Shown: in pieces, positions 42,265-51,723 of the stretch
Layout: each line of letters starts with the position of its first letter
Position numbering within the stretch: the stretch's first letter is position 1
Source: SZUA-36 sp963801195
Lineage (GTDB): Bacteria > Pseudomonadota > Gammaproteobacteria > Xanthomonadales > SZUA-36
Length of the DNA stretch: 64,000 nt
Reading direction: 5' to 3'
NCBI GenBank assembly: GCA_963801195.1
Contig: CAWDDX010000007.1
Coordinates: 1,054,001-1,118,000, forward strand
Notes under the pieces: model-generated
The model's input: the letters and a program-made list of their open reading frames with translations, nothing else
Databases searched by the model: none
Told to the model about the DNA's origin: nothing
Program-made: the position numbers and the translations under genes

Positions 42265-42314
42265 GTCAATGCTTTTATTTTCTTAAATATCAATTTCCTA
42301 TAGGGAGTTCTTAA

Positions 42315-42722
42315 GTGTCTGTTGAGCGTACATTATCGATAATCAAACCCGACGCGGTTGCAAAAAACGTGATCGGGGAAATTTATAGCCGTTTCGAAAA
42401 GGCCGGGCTGAAGATTGTAGAGGCCAGGATGCAGCATTTAAGCCGTGCAGAAGCCGAGGGATTTTACGCAGTCCACAGGGAACGCCCTTTTTTCAATGAT
42501 CTGGTTAAATTCATGACTTCCGGACCCGTGATGATCCAGGCGCTGGAAGGTACGAACGCGATTGCACTGAACCGCAAATTGATGGGGGCAACCAATCCGG
42601 CAGAAGCCGCACCGGGTACCATCCGTGCTGATTTTGCGCAGAGCATTGACGCCAATGCGGTGCATGGTTCGGATGGACCGGATACTGCTAAAACCGAAAT
42701 AGCGTATTTTTTCGGCAAGTAG
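42315..42722 (+). CDS. ndk: Nucleoside diphosphate kinase
   Basis: Equilibrates nucleoside di- and triphosphates through a phospho-histidine. The 135-residue protein contains TLSIIKPDAVAKNVIGEI at the start and the catalytic His in NAVHGSDG; it ends shortly after IAYFFGK, a few residues earlier than E. coli Ndk (143), which is within family range. GTG at 42315 is preceded by TAGGGAG, eight bases upstream. First gene of the conserved ndk-rlmN-pilW-rodZ-hisS-yfgM-bamB-der order. Confidence 0.96.
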   Translation: MSVERTLSIIKPDAVAKNVIGEIYSRFEKAGLKIVEARMQHLSRAEAEGFYAVHRERPFFNDLVKFMTSGPVMIQALEGTNAIALNRKLMGATNPAEAAPGTIRADFAQSIDANAVHGSDGPDTAKTEIAYFFGK

Positions 42723-42756
42723 CCAATTGGGCCGCAGCATCACTGTGAACGCTACC

Positions 42757-43854
42757 ATGAGTCGTTTGAACCTGCTTGATTTTGACGAGGTGGGTCTTCG
42801 TGATTTTTTCGTATCGATTGGTGAAAAGCCGTTCCGTGCCCAGCAGATTTTGAAATGGGTGTACCACCACGCGGTCACCGATTTTGAGTTGATGACCGAT
42901 CTCGGCATCGCGTTGCGCCAGAAATTGAACCTGATCGCGGAGATCAAGTTACCGGAAATTCTGCAGGAACAAAGGTCGGTCGACGGCACGGTCAAATGGC
43001 TTATCGGTTTCCATGGCGGCAACGCAGTTGAAACGGTCTATATCCCGGAACCCAGGCGTGGCACCCTGTGTGTTTCCTCCCAGGTCGGTTGTGCACTGAA
43101 CTGTACATTCTGTTCAACCGGCGCACAGGGATTCGCACGTAACCTGACCACGGCTGAAATCATCGGCCAGGTCTGGCTCGCTGCGCAGGCGCTGGGGCAT
43201 GAACGCAACGGCCGGCGCCAGATCACCAATATCGTGATGATGGGTATGGGCGAACCCCTGCTCAATTTCGATGCCGTGGCGCCGGCCCTGTCGCTGATGC
43301 GCAATGACCTTGGTTTTGGTTTCGCCTGCAAGCGTGTCACCGTCAGCACGGCGGGCCTGGTGCCGGGCATCTACCGTTTGCTTGACACCATTGATGTTGC
43401 ACTTGCCGTTTCGTTGCACTCACCCATTGACGAGGTGCGCACTGAACTGGTGCCGCTCAACCGCAAGTATCCGATCGCCGAACTGATGCAGGCTTGCAGG
43501 GATTACGTATCAGATAAGCGCAAACGCACGGTCACCTTCGAATACACATTGATCGATGGTGTGAATGACCACCCTGAACATGCGCGAAAACTGGTAAAAT
43601 TACTGAGAACAGTACCCAGCAAGCTTAATCTGATACCCTTTAACCCGTTTCCAGGCACCAGGTACCGTTGTTCCACCCCGGATCGGATCGCCCGGTTCCA
43701 GGAAATTGTCATGCGGGGCGATTTGATCGCCACGGTCAGAAAGACCCGGGGCGAAGACATTGACGCGGCTTGCGGGCAGTTGGTCGGTAAGGTAAAGGAT
43801 CGAACCAAGAGAAGTGAACGGATAAAAATCAAAATGGCGGAAATCACTTCATGA
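42757..43854 (+). CDS. rlmN: Dual-specificity 23S rRNA/tRNA (adenine-C2) methyltransferase RlmN
   Basis: Radical-SAM enzyme that methylates C2 of A2503 in 23S rRNA and A37 of some tRNAs. The 365-residue protein has the [4Fe-4S] motif C112-x3-C116-x2-C119 (GCALNCTFCSTG) and the substrate-handling C-terminal Cys near 346 (DIDAACGQLVGK). The start could be earlier (TTG 42727 or GTG 42745); ATG 42757, giving MSRLNLLDFDE, fits the family best. Its stop overlaps the pilW start in ATGA. Confidence 0.95.
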   Translation: MSRLNLLDFDEVGLRDFFVSIGEKPFRAQQILKWVYHHAVTDFELMTDLGIALRQKLNLIAEIKLPEILQEQRSVDGTVKWLIGFHGGNAVETVYIPEPRRGTLCVSSQVGCALNCTFCSTGAQGFARNLTTAEIIGQVWLAAQALGHERNGRRQITNIVMMGMGEPLLNFDAVAPALSLMRNDLGFGFACKRVTVSTAGLVPGIYRLLDTIDVALAVSLHSPIDEVRTELVPLNRKYPIAELMQACRDYVSDKRKRTVTFEYTLIDGVNDHPEHARKLVKLLRTVPSKLNLIPFNPFPGTRYRCSTPDRIARFQEIVMRGDLIATVRKTRGEDIDAACGQLVGKVKDRTKRSERIKIKMAEITS

Positions 43855-44663
43855 GCACATCGTCCACTGGTATTTTCAGGTCGACCGGGTGGGCGTCATC
43901 GCCGCGTGCTCGGCTGCTTGCGTTAGTCATGATTGCAACACTGCTCGGTGCCTGTGCCTCGCAACAGCCGAAAGACCCATATGATGAGACCAAAACCCAG
44001 AAGGCGGTTATATCCAATACCTCCCTGGGTCTCGAATACATGAACCGTGGCCAGTACGAAGTGGCGCTGGGCAAATTGAAAAAAGCGGTCAAGGAGGACC
44101 CACACTACGCACCCGCACAAACCGTGCTGGCGGTGCTTTACGAGCGTATCGGCGAAGTGGAACTGGCCGGCAAACATTACAAGAAAGCATACGAGGCCAG
44201 CCCAAAGAACGGCGATGTGAATAATAACTACGGCACCTACCTTTGCCAGCACGGCAAGCAGGAAGAAGCTATTGAACATTTTCTTGCGGCGCTCGATGAC
44301 CCGTTTTACTCCTCGCCGTCAATCGCGCTGTCCAATGCCGGTTCCTGTGCGATCAGCGAGGGAAATTATGCAAAGGCGGAAGAGTATCTGCGTGCTGCAT
44401 TGCAGATAGAACCCGACCTGCCCGATGCGCTGATGAACATGTCGAGATTGAGCTTTGAACAAAAGAACTACCTGATTGCGCGCGCATTCATGCAGAGATA
44501 CGAGGCTGTCAGCGAATACAGGGCAGAAGCGCTTTTACTCGCTTACAGGATTGAAATGGCAGCAAATAACGCCATGGCTGCGAATGCGTACAAACTGATG
44601 CTTGAACAAAACTTTCCCGATACTGATCAGGCCGCTGAAGTACGGAGGCTCTCTGGAAGATGA
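43851..44663 (+). CDS. pilW: Type IV pilus biogenesis/stability lipoprotein PilW (PilF)
   Basis: TPR lipoprotein that helps assemble and place the PilQ secretin in the outer membrane. The 270-residue precursor has a 34-residue leader with lipobox LLGAC (Cys35), then about five to six TPR units (YMNRGQYEVALGKLKKAVKEDP is the first, reported here in part as YEVALGKLKKAV). It is coupled to rlmN by ATGA and to rodZ by another four-base overlap. Presence implies type IV pili or a relic of the pilus locus; other pil genes are not in the window. Confidence 0.9.
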   Translation: MSTSSTGIFRSTGWASSPRARLLALVMIATLLGACASQQPKDPYDETKTQKAVISNTSLGLEYMNRGQYEVALGKLKKAVKEDPHYAPAQTVLAVLYERIGEVELAGKHYKKAYEASPKNGDVNNNYGTYLCQHGKQEEAIEHFLAALDDPFYSSPSIALSNAGSCAISEGNYAKAEEYLRAALQIEPDLPDALMNMSRLSFEQKNYLIARAFMQRYEAVSEYRAEALLLAYRIEMAANNAMAANAYKLMLEQNFPDTDQAAEVRRLSGR

Positions 44664-45535
44664 AACAACAACAAGAACTGATTCCAATGGCAACGGGTGA
44701 ATACCTGAAAACATTACGCCGCGAGCGCAAGCTGTCGTTGGCCGAGGTTGCCAAGGCGGTGATCCTGGACGAGAAAGTGCTGGATGCGATTGAACAGGAT
44801 AAGGCGAATCATATTGCGCCGTTGTACAGGAATGGCTATATCCAGACCTATGCGCGATTTCTGCAGGTAGCGGAGGATGAGATTCCGGCTTTGCTGGTGA
44901 CGGTCGAAAACCGCGAATCAGATTTGCACACCATTTTTGCCGAACCGCCCAAACGCAACTCATCTGAGAAATGGTTGCGTGCGAGCAGCTATGTGCTGGC
45001 GTCCTTGCTTATCGGGACCCTCGCATGGCAATTTACCCACGAGGCCGTAAGGCTGTCACAGAATGGTTCGAGGCTACAGAACGGCGTTGAGTCCGAGACC
45101 ACGGTCAGTCCTGCTCAACAAAAGCAGTTCAGTGGTCCGGTGAACGCTTCGATCGCGCCGCTGGGCGCCCTCCACTCAAAGCGGACGGGTGGCATGGATA
45201 CGGCCGAGCAGGCATGGGCGGCCCTGTCGAAGCCGGCTTTGCCAGATTTACCCGATGGCGAAAGCCGTTTGCAGGTTTTTGTATCCGCGGACAGTTGGGT
45301 CGAGATTACCGACGCCACCGGAAAGCAACTCGAGATGGATCTGCTGCGCGGTGGGAGTGACAGTTCCTACCACGGGCAACCGCCGTTCAGAATCCTGTTT
45401 GGCCGCGCATCGGCCGTGCGCATGTCGGTGGACGGCGAAGCGGTGGATCTAACCGCCTTCACACGGGAAGATGTGGCCCAGCTGACCTGGCCGCAGAAAT
45501 TACAGGCCGAAAATAGTGAGCCAGACGTCAACTGA
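44660..45535 (+). CDS. rodZ: RodZ-like cytoskeletal membrane protein
   Basis: Bitopic protein linking MreB to the cell-wall machinery. The 291-residue product has a Cro/CI-type helix-turn-helix domain at about 12-75 (LKTLRRERKLSLAEVAKAVILDE in part), a membrane segment near 107-125 (RASSYVLASLLIGTLAWQF), a Pro/Ser-rich periplasmic linker and a C-terminal DUF4115 domain (RLQVFVSADSWVEITDATG...). ATG at 44660 overlaps the pilW stop; the second ATG at residue 10 (MATGEYL) is an alternative start. hisS follows with no gap, where ispG would be expected in related genomes. Confidence 0.9.
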   Translation: MKQQQELIPMATGEYLKTLRRERKLSLAEVAKAVILDEKVLDAIEQDKANHIAPLYRNGYIQTYARFLQVAEDEIPALLVTVENRESDLHTIFAEPPKRNSSEKWLRASSYVLASLLIGTLAWQFTHEAVRLSQNGSRLQNGVESETTVSPAQQKQFSGPVNASIAPLGALHSKRTGGMDTAEQAWAALSKPALPDLPDGESRLQVFVSADSWVEITDATGKQLEMDLLRGGSDSSYHGQPPFRILFGRASAVRMSVDGEAVDLTAFTREDVAQLTWPQKLQAENSEPDVN

Positions 45536-46810
45536 ATGAATTCCCCTATCCGCTCAATCCGGGGGATGAATGACATCCTCCCGCAAGATATCTATTTTTG
45601 GCAGATGCTCGAAAGCACGGCCGAGCGGGTTTTTGCGGGCTATGGTTTTGAACAGATCCGCCTGCCGTTGCTCGAAAAGACGGAAGTGTTTACACGCGCA
45701 ATTGGCTCAGCCACGGATGTGGTCGCTAAGGAAATGTACAGCTTTGATGACCGCAATGACGAGTCTTTGAGCCTGCGTCCCGAGGGAACCGCCGGCGTGG
45801 TCCGTGCCGCGTTGCAAAACGGGCTGCTGTACGGACCGGTCAAGCGGCTTTGGTACAGCGGTGCGATGTTCCGCTACGAGCGTCCGCAAAAGGGTCGCAG
45901 CCGGCAGTTTCACCAGATCGGCGCAGAGCTTTTCGGTGCAACGGGTGCGGATGCTGACGCCGAAATTCTGATGCTCGGCAGCCAGTTGTGGAGAAGCCTC
46001 GGCTTACTGAACCTCCGGCTGGAAATCAATTCTTTGGGTAACACGGAAGAACGCGCTCTTTACCGGGATGAGTTATACGCGTTTCTCAACGCGCACAGGG
46101 ACGACCTCGACGATCAAACCAATGAGCGGGCGGAACGCAACCCCTTGCGTGTCCTGGACAGCAAGGACCCGTCAGTACAGGCTCTGCTCGAGGATGCGCC
46201 ATTGTTGGCTGACTACCTGGGTGAAGCTTCACGCACCCATTATCAAACCCTGAAACGTTACCTGGACGGGATGGGGATCGAGTTCCATGAAAATCCGCGG
46301 CTGGTGCGCGGACTCGATTATTACTGCCATACGGTGTTTGAGTGGATCACCGATGAACTGGGCGCGCAGGGCACCGTTTGCGCCGGCGGCCGTTACGACA
46401 ACCTGATTGAATTGCAGGGCGGAAAACCCTGGCCCGGCATTGGTTTCGCAATGGGTGAAGAGCGCCTGGTTGAACTGCTGAGTCAGAAAAGTGACATCAC
46501 ACCGCCCCCCGTACACGGCTACTTCGTGGCGGTGGGTGAAAACAGCACTGAATCTGCGTTGAAACTCGCGTATGATTTGCGCGCCGGGATTCCGGACCTG
46601 CGTCTGCTTGTCAATTTGAATGAGGGCAGTTTTAAAACACAGTTCAAACGCGCGGACCGTAGTGGGGCATTATTTGCCCTGGTGCTGGGTGAGGATGAGA
46701 TTATCAACGACAATGTAACGGTCAAGTTTTTACGAAGCGGTGAAGACCAGTTAACCCTCGGACGTAACGAGGTGCGGAGCTGGATTCGGCGTTATATCAG
46801 TGCTTTATAA
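45536..46810 (+). CDS. hisS: Histidine--tRNA ligase
   Basis: Class II synthetase charging tRNA-His. The 424-residue protein equals E. coli HisS in length. Motif 2 appears as RYERPQKGRSRQFHQIGAE, the histidine-specific LVRGLDYYCHTVFEW and AGGRYDNLIE follow, and the C-terminal anticodon-binding domain contains ALVLGEDEI. The ATG directly abuts the rodZ stop codon, so translation is coupled. The opening NSPIRSIRGMNDILP is the standard N-terminus. Confidence 0.97.
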   Translation: MNSPIRSIRGMNDILPQDIYFWQMLESTAERVFAGYGFEQIRLPLLEKTEVFTRAIGSATDVVAKEMYSFDDRNDESLSLRPEGTAGVVRAALQNGLLYGPVKRLWYSGAMFRYERPQKGRSRQFHQIGAELFGATGADADAEILMLGSQLWRSLGLLNLRLEINSLGNTEERALYRDELYAFLNAHRDDLDDQTNERAERNPLRVLDSKDPSVQALLEDAPLLADYLGEASRTHYQTLKRYLDGMGIEFHENPRLVRGLDYYCHTVFEWITDELGAQGTVCAGGRYDNLIELQGGKPWPGIGFAMGEERLVELLSQKSDITPPPVHGYFVAVGENSTESALKLAYDLRAGIPDLRLLVNLNEGSFKTQFKRADRSGALFALVLGEDEIINDNVTVKFLRSGEDQLTLGRNEVRSWIRRYISAL

Positions 46811-46864
46811 ACTTCATGCCGGTCCCGACCGGTACAATTTCAAAATAACGGATAAACAAAAGTA

Positions 46865-47548
46865 ATGTCAGATTTATATGATACCCACGAACAGGGCGAA
46901 CGCGTAAAAAGCTGGTTAAGGGAAAATGGCAGCGCCATTGTAATGGGCCTGGTACTCGCTTTCGGATTGATGTTTGGTTTCAAACAATGGCAGGCCTGGC
47001 AAACCAGCAAAGCCCAACAGGCATCGGCCGAATACCAGGTGATGGCCAGTTTGATCAAGGACGACAACATGGATGCGGCGGTCAGCAACTACCAGGTGCT
47101 GAAATCCGAGTTTCCAAAATCAGCCTATACCTCGATGGCTGCTTTGATGATGGCAAAGTCGCGTATGTTTGCCGGGCAAGCTGATTTGGCAGAGGGAGAC
47201 CTTGAATTCGCAATGGCGCATGCCAAGCCCGAGCCCCTGAAATTGATAGCGCGGGAAAGACTTGCGCGCTTGAAGCTGAGCCAGGGTGATCCGGATGCGG
47301 CTTTGAAATTACTCGATGAGTCGCCTTCAAGTGTCGGTTTTGAATCCCAATTTGCGGAAATTAAAGGGGATATTTACGTTGCAAAGGGTGAAACGGAACA
47401 GGCTGCCGCAAGTTATCAGGCCGCGCTCGATGCGCTCGAAGAAGGTGTTGGTAACCGCGAACTGCTCACGATTAAACTGCAGGCGCTGACTGCCACCGTC
47501 GAGGGTGCCGCAAGCGCCGGGGACGGTTCGGGCGGGGGTGAGATGTGA
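46865..47548 (+). CDS. yfgM: YfgM family SecYEG-associated TPR membrane protein
   Basis: A 227-residue inner-membrane protein with a cytoplasmic N-terminus (DLYDTHEQGERVKSWLRENG), one membrane segment at about 24-42 (SAIVMGLVLAFGLMFGFKQW) and a periplasmic TPR-like domain. YfgM binds the Sec translocon with PpiD and helps to pass outer-membrane proteins to periplasmic chaperones. It lies between hisS and bamB as in E. coli, and its stop codon overlaps the bamB start. Confidence 0.92.
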   Translation: MSDLYDTHEQGERVKSWLRENGSAIVMGLVLAFGLMFGFKQWQAWQTSKAQQASAEYQVMASLIKDDNMDAAVSNYQVLKSEFPKSAYTSMAALMMAKSRMFAGQADLAEGDLEFAMAHAKPEPLKLIARERLARLKLSQGDPDAALKLLDESPSSVGFESQFAEIKGDIYVAKGETEQAAASYQAALDALEEGVGNRELLTIKLQALTATVEGAASAGDGSGGGEM

Positions 47549-48714
47549 GAAAATGGTTTATCCCTGCTTTGGCGGCAGTTTTGCTGCTCAATGGTTGCAG
47601 TTGGATAAAGAGCTGGGGTGACGACGATGACGATCCCGATGCACCCGCCAAACTGGTCGAGTTCGAACCGACACTCAAAGTAGGCAAGGTCTGGTCCTCA
47701 GACGTCGGTAAGGGTCTGGACAAATCCGGCAGGCAGATCAGGCCCGTGTATTCGTCCGGTTCCCTGTACGCCGCAGATTACAAGGGTCTGCTCGTGGCGC
47801 TCGATGCGGAAAACGGGCGCAAACTCTGGGAAATCAAAACTGACCTGCCGTTTTCCGGAGGCCCCGGGGTTTCCGGACAACTATTGATGATGGGCACAGA
47901 GAACGGAGAAGTCTTCGCGTTCGATTCAAACACCGGCACCCAGCTGTGGTCTGCTACGGTTACATCAGAAGTGCTCGCGGCACCCACAGAGGCCGATGGT
48001 ATCGTGGTCGTGCGTTGTATTGACGGTCGTGTTTTTGGTCTTGATGCGGATACCGGTCAGCGTTTATGGGTGTATGACCACAGTGTTCCGTTATTGACAC
48101 TGCGGGGCAACGCCCCATTGTTGGTTCGGGCTGGTGTGGTCTTTGTCGGTTACGATGGTGGTGAAGTCGTAGCCTTGAAGCTGGAAGACGGCATCCTGAT
48201 GTGGGAACAGACGCTGGTCACCGCAGAGGGCAGAACGGAGTTGGAGCGCTTGTCCGATATCGACGGCCAACTGGTTTTTATCGCCTCCGATCTGCTGGTG
48301 TCGAGTTACAAGAATCGGCTGGCTTCACTTGCCGCAGATTCCGGTCGTCTGCTGTGGTTCAAGGACATTTCTTCGTCCACGGGCGTTTCAGTTGAGCGTG
48401 TTAACCTGACGCTCAGCGATAAGGATGGCAACGTCTGGCTGCTGGACCGCCGCAATGGCGCCGAGGCCTGGAAACAAAACCAGTTGCTGCACCGTGGCCT
48501 GACGCGTCCGGTTTTCTACGGCAACTTTATCGCGGTGGGTGATCAGGAAGGTTATTTGCACTGGATCAATATTGACAGCGGATTATTTGCCGCACGCGAA
48601 AAGGTCGGTGGCGACGGGTTTGCAGGACCACCATTGGTCGTGGGCAATACACTGTATGCCATGACCAAAAAAGGAGACCTTGTTGCCTACCGGGCAGGCG
48701 CTGCGCTTAAGTAG
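47545..48714 (+). CDS. bamB: Outer-membrane assembly lipoprotein BamB
   Basis: Lipoprotein of the BAM complex, which folds beta-barrels into the outer membrane. The 389-residue precursor has the lipobox LLLNGC (Cys18), an acidic stretch after it (SWGDDDDDPDAP), and an eight-bladed WD-like propeller with repeats of the type LVALDAENGRKLWE and VFAFDSNTGTQLWS. It starts with GTG in a GTGA overlap with yfgM. Length matches E. coli BamB (392). Confidence 0.95.
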   Translation: MRKWFIPALAAVLLLNGCSWIKSWGDDDDDPDAPAKLVEFEPTLKVGKVWSSDVGKGLDKSGRQIRPVYSSGSLYAADYKGLLVALDAENGRKLWEIKTDLPFSGGPGVSGQLLMMGTENGEVFAFDSNTGTQLWSATVTSEVLAAPTEADGIVVVRCIDGRVFGLDADTGQRLWVYDHSVPLLTLRGNAPLLVRAGVVFVGYDGGEVVALKLEDGILMWEQTLVTAEGRTELERLSDIDGQLVFIASDLLVSSYKNRLASLAADSGRLLWFKDISSSTGVSVERVNLTLSDKDGNVWLLDRRNGAEAWKQNQLLHRGLTRPVFYGNFIAVGDQEGYLHWINIDSGLFAAREKVGGDGFAGPPLVVGNTLYAMTKKGDLVAYRAGAALK

Positions 48715-48810
48715 GGACCGTTGACAGGACCTTGTGCGGTTTCGTTACTTTGCGAGCCGTGCTGAGGTATGATGCAGTCATTCCACAACTCCTGATGATA
48801 CCCTGAATTC

Positions 48811-50217
48811 ATGTTACCAGTCGTCGCCATCGTCGGCCGGCCAAATGTCGGCAAATCCACACTGTTCAACGCATTGACCCGTACCCGGGATGCCCTGGTT
48901 GCGGACATGCCGGGTGTAACCCGTGACCGCCAGTACGGGATCAGTGATGTAGGAGACAGAGCGTGCGTCCTGATTGATACCGGCGGTCTCGTTGCACAGG
49001 CCGAGGGCATTGATTACCTCACCGCCCGTCAGGTACATCATGCCATCGATGAGTCCCAGCTGGTTTTGTTCGTTGTAAGCGCCCGGGATGGATTGACGCT
49101 CGAGGACCAGGAAATCGCCCGCTTATTACGCGAGCACAACAGGCCGGTGCTGATGATCGGCAACAAGACCGATGGTACAAACCCGGATATCGCACTGGCC
49201 GAGTTTAACGCCCTCGGTATGGGGCCGGCTTTAGCCGTTGCGGCTTCACACCGTCAGGGCATGCAAAGCCTGATGGAAGAAGCTGCAGGTTTATTGCCGC
49301 CGGTGGAAGCGGATGAGCCTGATTCCGAAGAGGATCAAAATCGCTTGCGACTGGCCATCGTCGGCCGGCCCAATGTCGGCAAGTCGACCCTCGTTAACCG
49401 TATGCTGGGCGAAGAGCGTGTCATGGCCTTCGATCAGCCAGGCACCACTCGGGATAGCATCAGCACATTCATGGAACATGATGGTATCAGTTACGAATTG
49501 ATCGATACAGCCGGTGTACGAAGACGTGCACGGGTTACGGAGGTTATCGAAAAATTCAGCGTCATCAAGGCATTGCAGGCCATCGATCGTGCGCATGTCG
49601 TGGTCCTCATGGTGGATGCGAGCGAGGGTATTACCGACCAGGACACCACCCTGCTGGGACATATCCTGCAAAGGGGCACGGCGCTGGTGATCGCGCTGAA
49701 CAAGTGGGACGGGATGGGGGAATACGACCGAAAACAGGTGCTTTCTGAAATAGACCGCCGGCTGCAGTTTGTTCCCTGGGCCCGCAGGATTCGCCTGTCG
49801 GCTTTGCACGGGTCCGGTCTGAAAGAGCTTTTCACGTCGGTGAAGGAAGCGTGGCGCAGCGCAAGCATTGATATGCCGACGCCGGAACTGACCCGGGTTC
49901 TGCTCAAAGCCGTTGATGCCCACCAGCCGCCGATGAGCCAGGGCCGTGCCTCGCGATTAAGATTTGCCCACAGCGGGGGAAATTGTCCGCCGCGGATCAT
50001 CATTCATGGCAACCGCACCGACGCCATACCCGCATCCTATAAACGCTATCTTGAAAACGTCTTTATCCGCCATTTCAAACTGCGTGGCACACCGTTGCAA
50101 ATTGAATTCAGAAGCGGCGCCAACCCGTTCAAGGACAACAAGAACACACTTACGACCCGTCAATTGGCCAAGCGTAAACGGCTGAAAAAGTTTACCAAGA
50201 GCAAGTCCAGGAAATAG
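48811..50217 (+). CDS. der: Ribosome-assembly GTPase Der (EngA)
   Basis: Essential GTPase needed for 50S subunit maturation, with two GTPase domains in tandem. The first P-loop GRPNVGKST is at 9-17 and the second near 185; each domain has its own DTxG and NKxD motifs (DTGG, GNKTDG; DTAG, LNKWDG). A KH-like domain and a basic tail (KRKRLKKFTKSKSRK) close the 468-residue protein. Located 96 bases after bamB, ending the conserved cluster. Confidence 0.97.
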   Translation: MLPVVAIVGRPNVGKSTLFNALTRTRDALVADMPGVTRDRQYGISDVGDRACVLIDTGGLVAQAEGIDYLTARQVHHAIDESQLVLFVVSARDGLTLEDQEIARLLREHNRPVLMIGNKTDGTNPDIALAEFNALGMGPALAVAASHRQGMQSLMEEAAGLLPPVEADEPDSEEDQNRLRLAIVGRPNVGKSTLVNRMLGEERVMAFDQPGTTRDSISTFMEHDGISYELIDTAGVRRRARVTEVIEKFSVIKALQAIDRAHVVVLMVDASEGITDQDTTLLGHILQRGTALVIALNKWDGMGEYDRKQVLSEIDRRLQFVPWARRIRLSALHGSGLKELFTSVKEAWRSASIDMPTPELTRVLLKAVDAHQPPMSQGRASRLRFAHSGGNCPPRIIIHGNRTDAIPASYKRYLENVFIRHFKLRGTPLQIEFRSGANPFKDNKNTLTTRQLAKRKRLKKFTKSKSRK

Positions 50218-50233
50218 CCCGCTTTTCTTCTGG

Positions 50234-50722
50234 CTACAGCACCCAGGATTGCAGGTTGCACTCGATCTGATGGGTGATCGCGCTGTCGTCAGGTGGCACG
50301 GCGGAAGGCCAGAAATCGACCATTTGTCCGTTTCGGTCAAACAAATATTTATGGAAGTTCCAGCGCGGTGTGGCATCATCGCCAAATTCTTCGCGTATGG
50401 CGTGAAATAGAGGATGAGCCGATACCCCCATGACATGGTATTTGCCCGTCATCGGAAAATTGACCTGGTAGTTGGTCTCACAGAATTCGGCAATCTCCTC
50501 TTCATCGCCCGGTTCCTGGTGGCCGAAATCGTCGCAGGGCATACCAACGACGATCAAACCACTCTGGCGGTAATCCATCCAAATACGTTGCAGTTGGCTG
50601 TATTGAGGTGTGTACCCGCACTCGGACGCCACGTTGACAAAAAATATCGGTTGCCCGCGGTAATTTGACAACGGCATGCTGGCCCCCCTCAGACCCACAA
50701 ACACGTATTCGAAAATATTCAT
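50234..50722 (-). CDS. Glutathione peroxidase-like thiol peroxidase
   Basis: Reduces peroxides using glutathione or thioredoxin. In the 162-residue protein the peroxidatic Cys35 is in NVASECGYT, the Gln69 in FGHQEPG and Trp121-Asn122 in WNFHKYL, completing the catalytic tetrad. The resolving-Cys position usual in thioredoxin-dependent members (FPCNQF) is kept as MPCDDF. No selenocysteine. The ATG at 50722 has a GAGG site; two codons upstream is a GTG alternative. It converges with der, 16 bases away. Confidence 0.9.
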   Translation of the reverse strand: MNIFEYVFVGLRGASMPLSNYRGQPIFFVNVASECGYTPQYSQLQRIWMDYRQSGLIVVGMPCDDFGHQEPGDEEEIAEFCETNYQVNFPMTGKYHVMGVSAHPLFHAIREEFGDDATPRWNFHKYLFDRNGQMVDFWPSAVPPDDSAITHQIECNLQSWVL

Positions 50723-50841
50723 GCTCACACCCTCGTTTGTTTACACCATATATAGCATAACTTATACACCCCATTTTTGCTTATGATCCGTTACACTACG
50801 CAATATTTTGAACCAGGATGACCACGTTGAAAGAGATACCA

Positions 50842-51723
50842 ATGCATAAACCCGCTGCCATACTGGATGGTCTGGAAGTCAGCGCGGTCGTATTGTCCGA
50901 CGTTCGCGAAGCGACCGATGCACACGTTCATGCTGGTGGCATTAGACCCGGGCTTGCGGTGGTTCTGGTCGGATCCGACCACGCCTCGCAGATTTACGTG
51001 CGGGCCAAGCGCAAGGACTGCGAAAAGGCGGGTATCAAGACCAGGGATTTCGACCTTCCTGCAGAGACCACGCAGGATGAGTTGCTTGCATTGATACATG
51101 AACTGAATGCGGACGATGAGATTCACGGTGTATTGGTGCAGTTACCTTTACCCCCGCAGATCGATGAAATTGCGATCACCAATTCGATCAGTTCCAGCAA
51201 GGATGTAGACGGCTTCCATGCGTTCAATGTCGGCAGGCTGGCGCTGCGTCAACACGGTCTTCGCCCCTGCACGCCCCGTGGGATCATGGCCCTGTTGCAC
51301 TACTACGGAATAGACGCGAAGGGTCATCACTGTGTCATCGTCGGCGCGTCGAATATCGTCGGCCGGCCGATGGGATTGGAATTGCTGATACAGGGGGCAA
51401 CCGTGACCACCTGTCACCGTTTCACCCGGAACCTCGAACACTTTGTCAGGCAGGCTGAAATCCTGATCGTTGCAGTGGGTCAACGCGGAATCGTCGATGC
51501 CAACTGGGTTTCGGAAGGCACCGTCGTGATCGATGTCGGTATCAACCGCATGGAAAACGGTAAACTGGTTGGCGACATCGATTTTGAAGTAGCCGCACGC
51601 AGGGCTTCATGGATCACGCCGGTACCCGGCGGTGTCGGCCCGATGACCCGTGCCACGCTGATGCTGAACACCGCCGAGGCCGCCGGTATTTTCATCAGCG
51701 AACCGCACAAGCAATTAACTTAG
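50842..51723 (+). CDS. folD: Methylenetetrahydrofolate dehydrogenase / cyclohydrolase
   Basis: Bifunctional enzyme that interconverts 5,10-methylene- and 10-formyl-tetrahydrofolate, supplying one-carbon units for purine and Met-tRNA formylation. The 293-residue protein has catalytic Lys56 in YVRAKRKDC, VQLPLPPQID, the NADP-binding GASNIVGRPMGLEL and the C-terminal PVPGGVGPMT. ATG at 50842 matches the family N-terminus; an ATG eight codons upstream is also in frame. It is a single gene; the 593-base stretch after it has no gene. Confidence 0.96.
   Translation: MHKPAAILDGLEVSAVVLSDVREATDAHVHAGGIRPGLAVVLVGSDHASQIYVRAKRKDCEKAGIKTRDFDLPAETTQDELLALIHELNADDEIHGVLVQLPLPPQIDEIAITNSISSSKDVDGFHAFNVGRLALRQHGLRPCTPRGIMALLHYYGIDAKGHHCVIVGASNIVGRPMGLELLIQGATVTTCHRFTRNLEHFVRQAEILIVAVGQRGIVDANWVSEGTVVIDVGINRMENGKLVGDIDFEVAARRASWITPVPGGVGPMTRATLMLNTAEAAGIFISEPHKQLT

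Noticed and set aside
48721..48773. Promoter for der (TTGACA at 48721, TATGAT at 48768).
   Set aside because: The two hexamers are about 41 bases apart and cannot belong together; each alone has only a poor partner.
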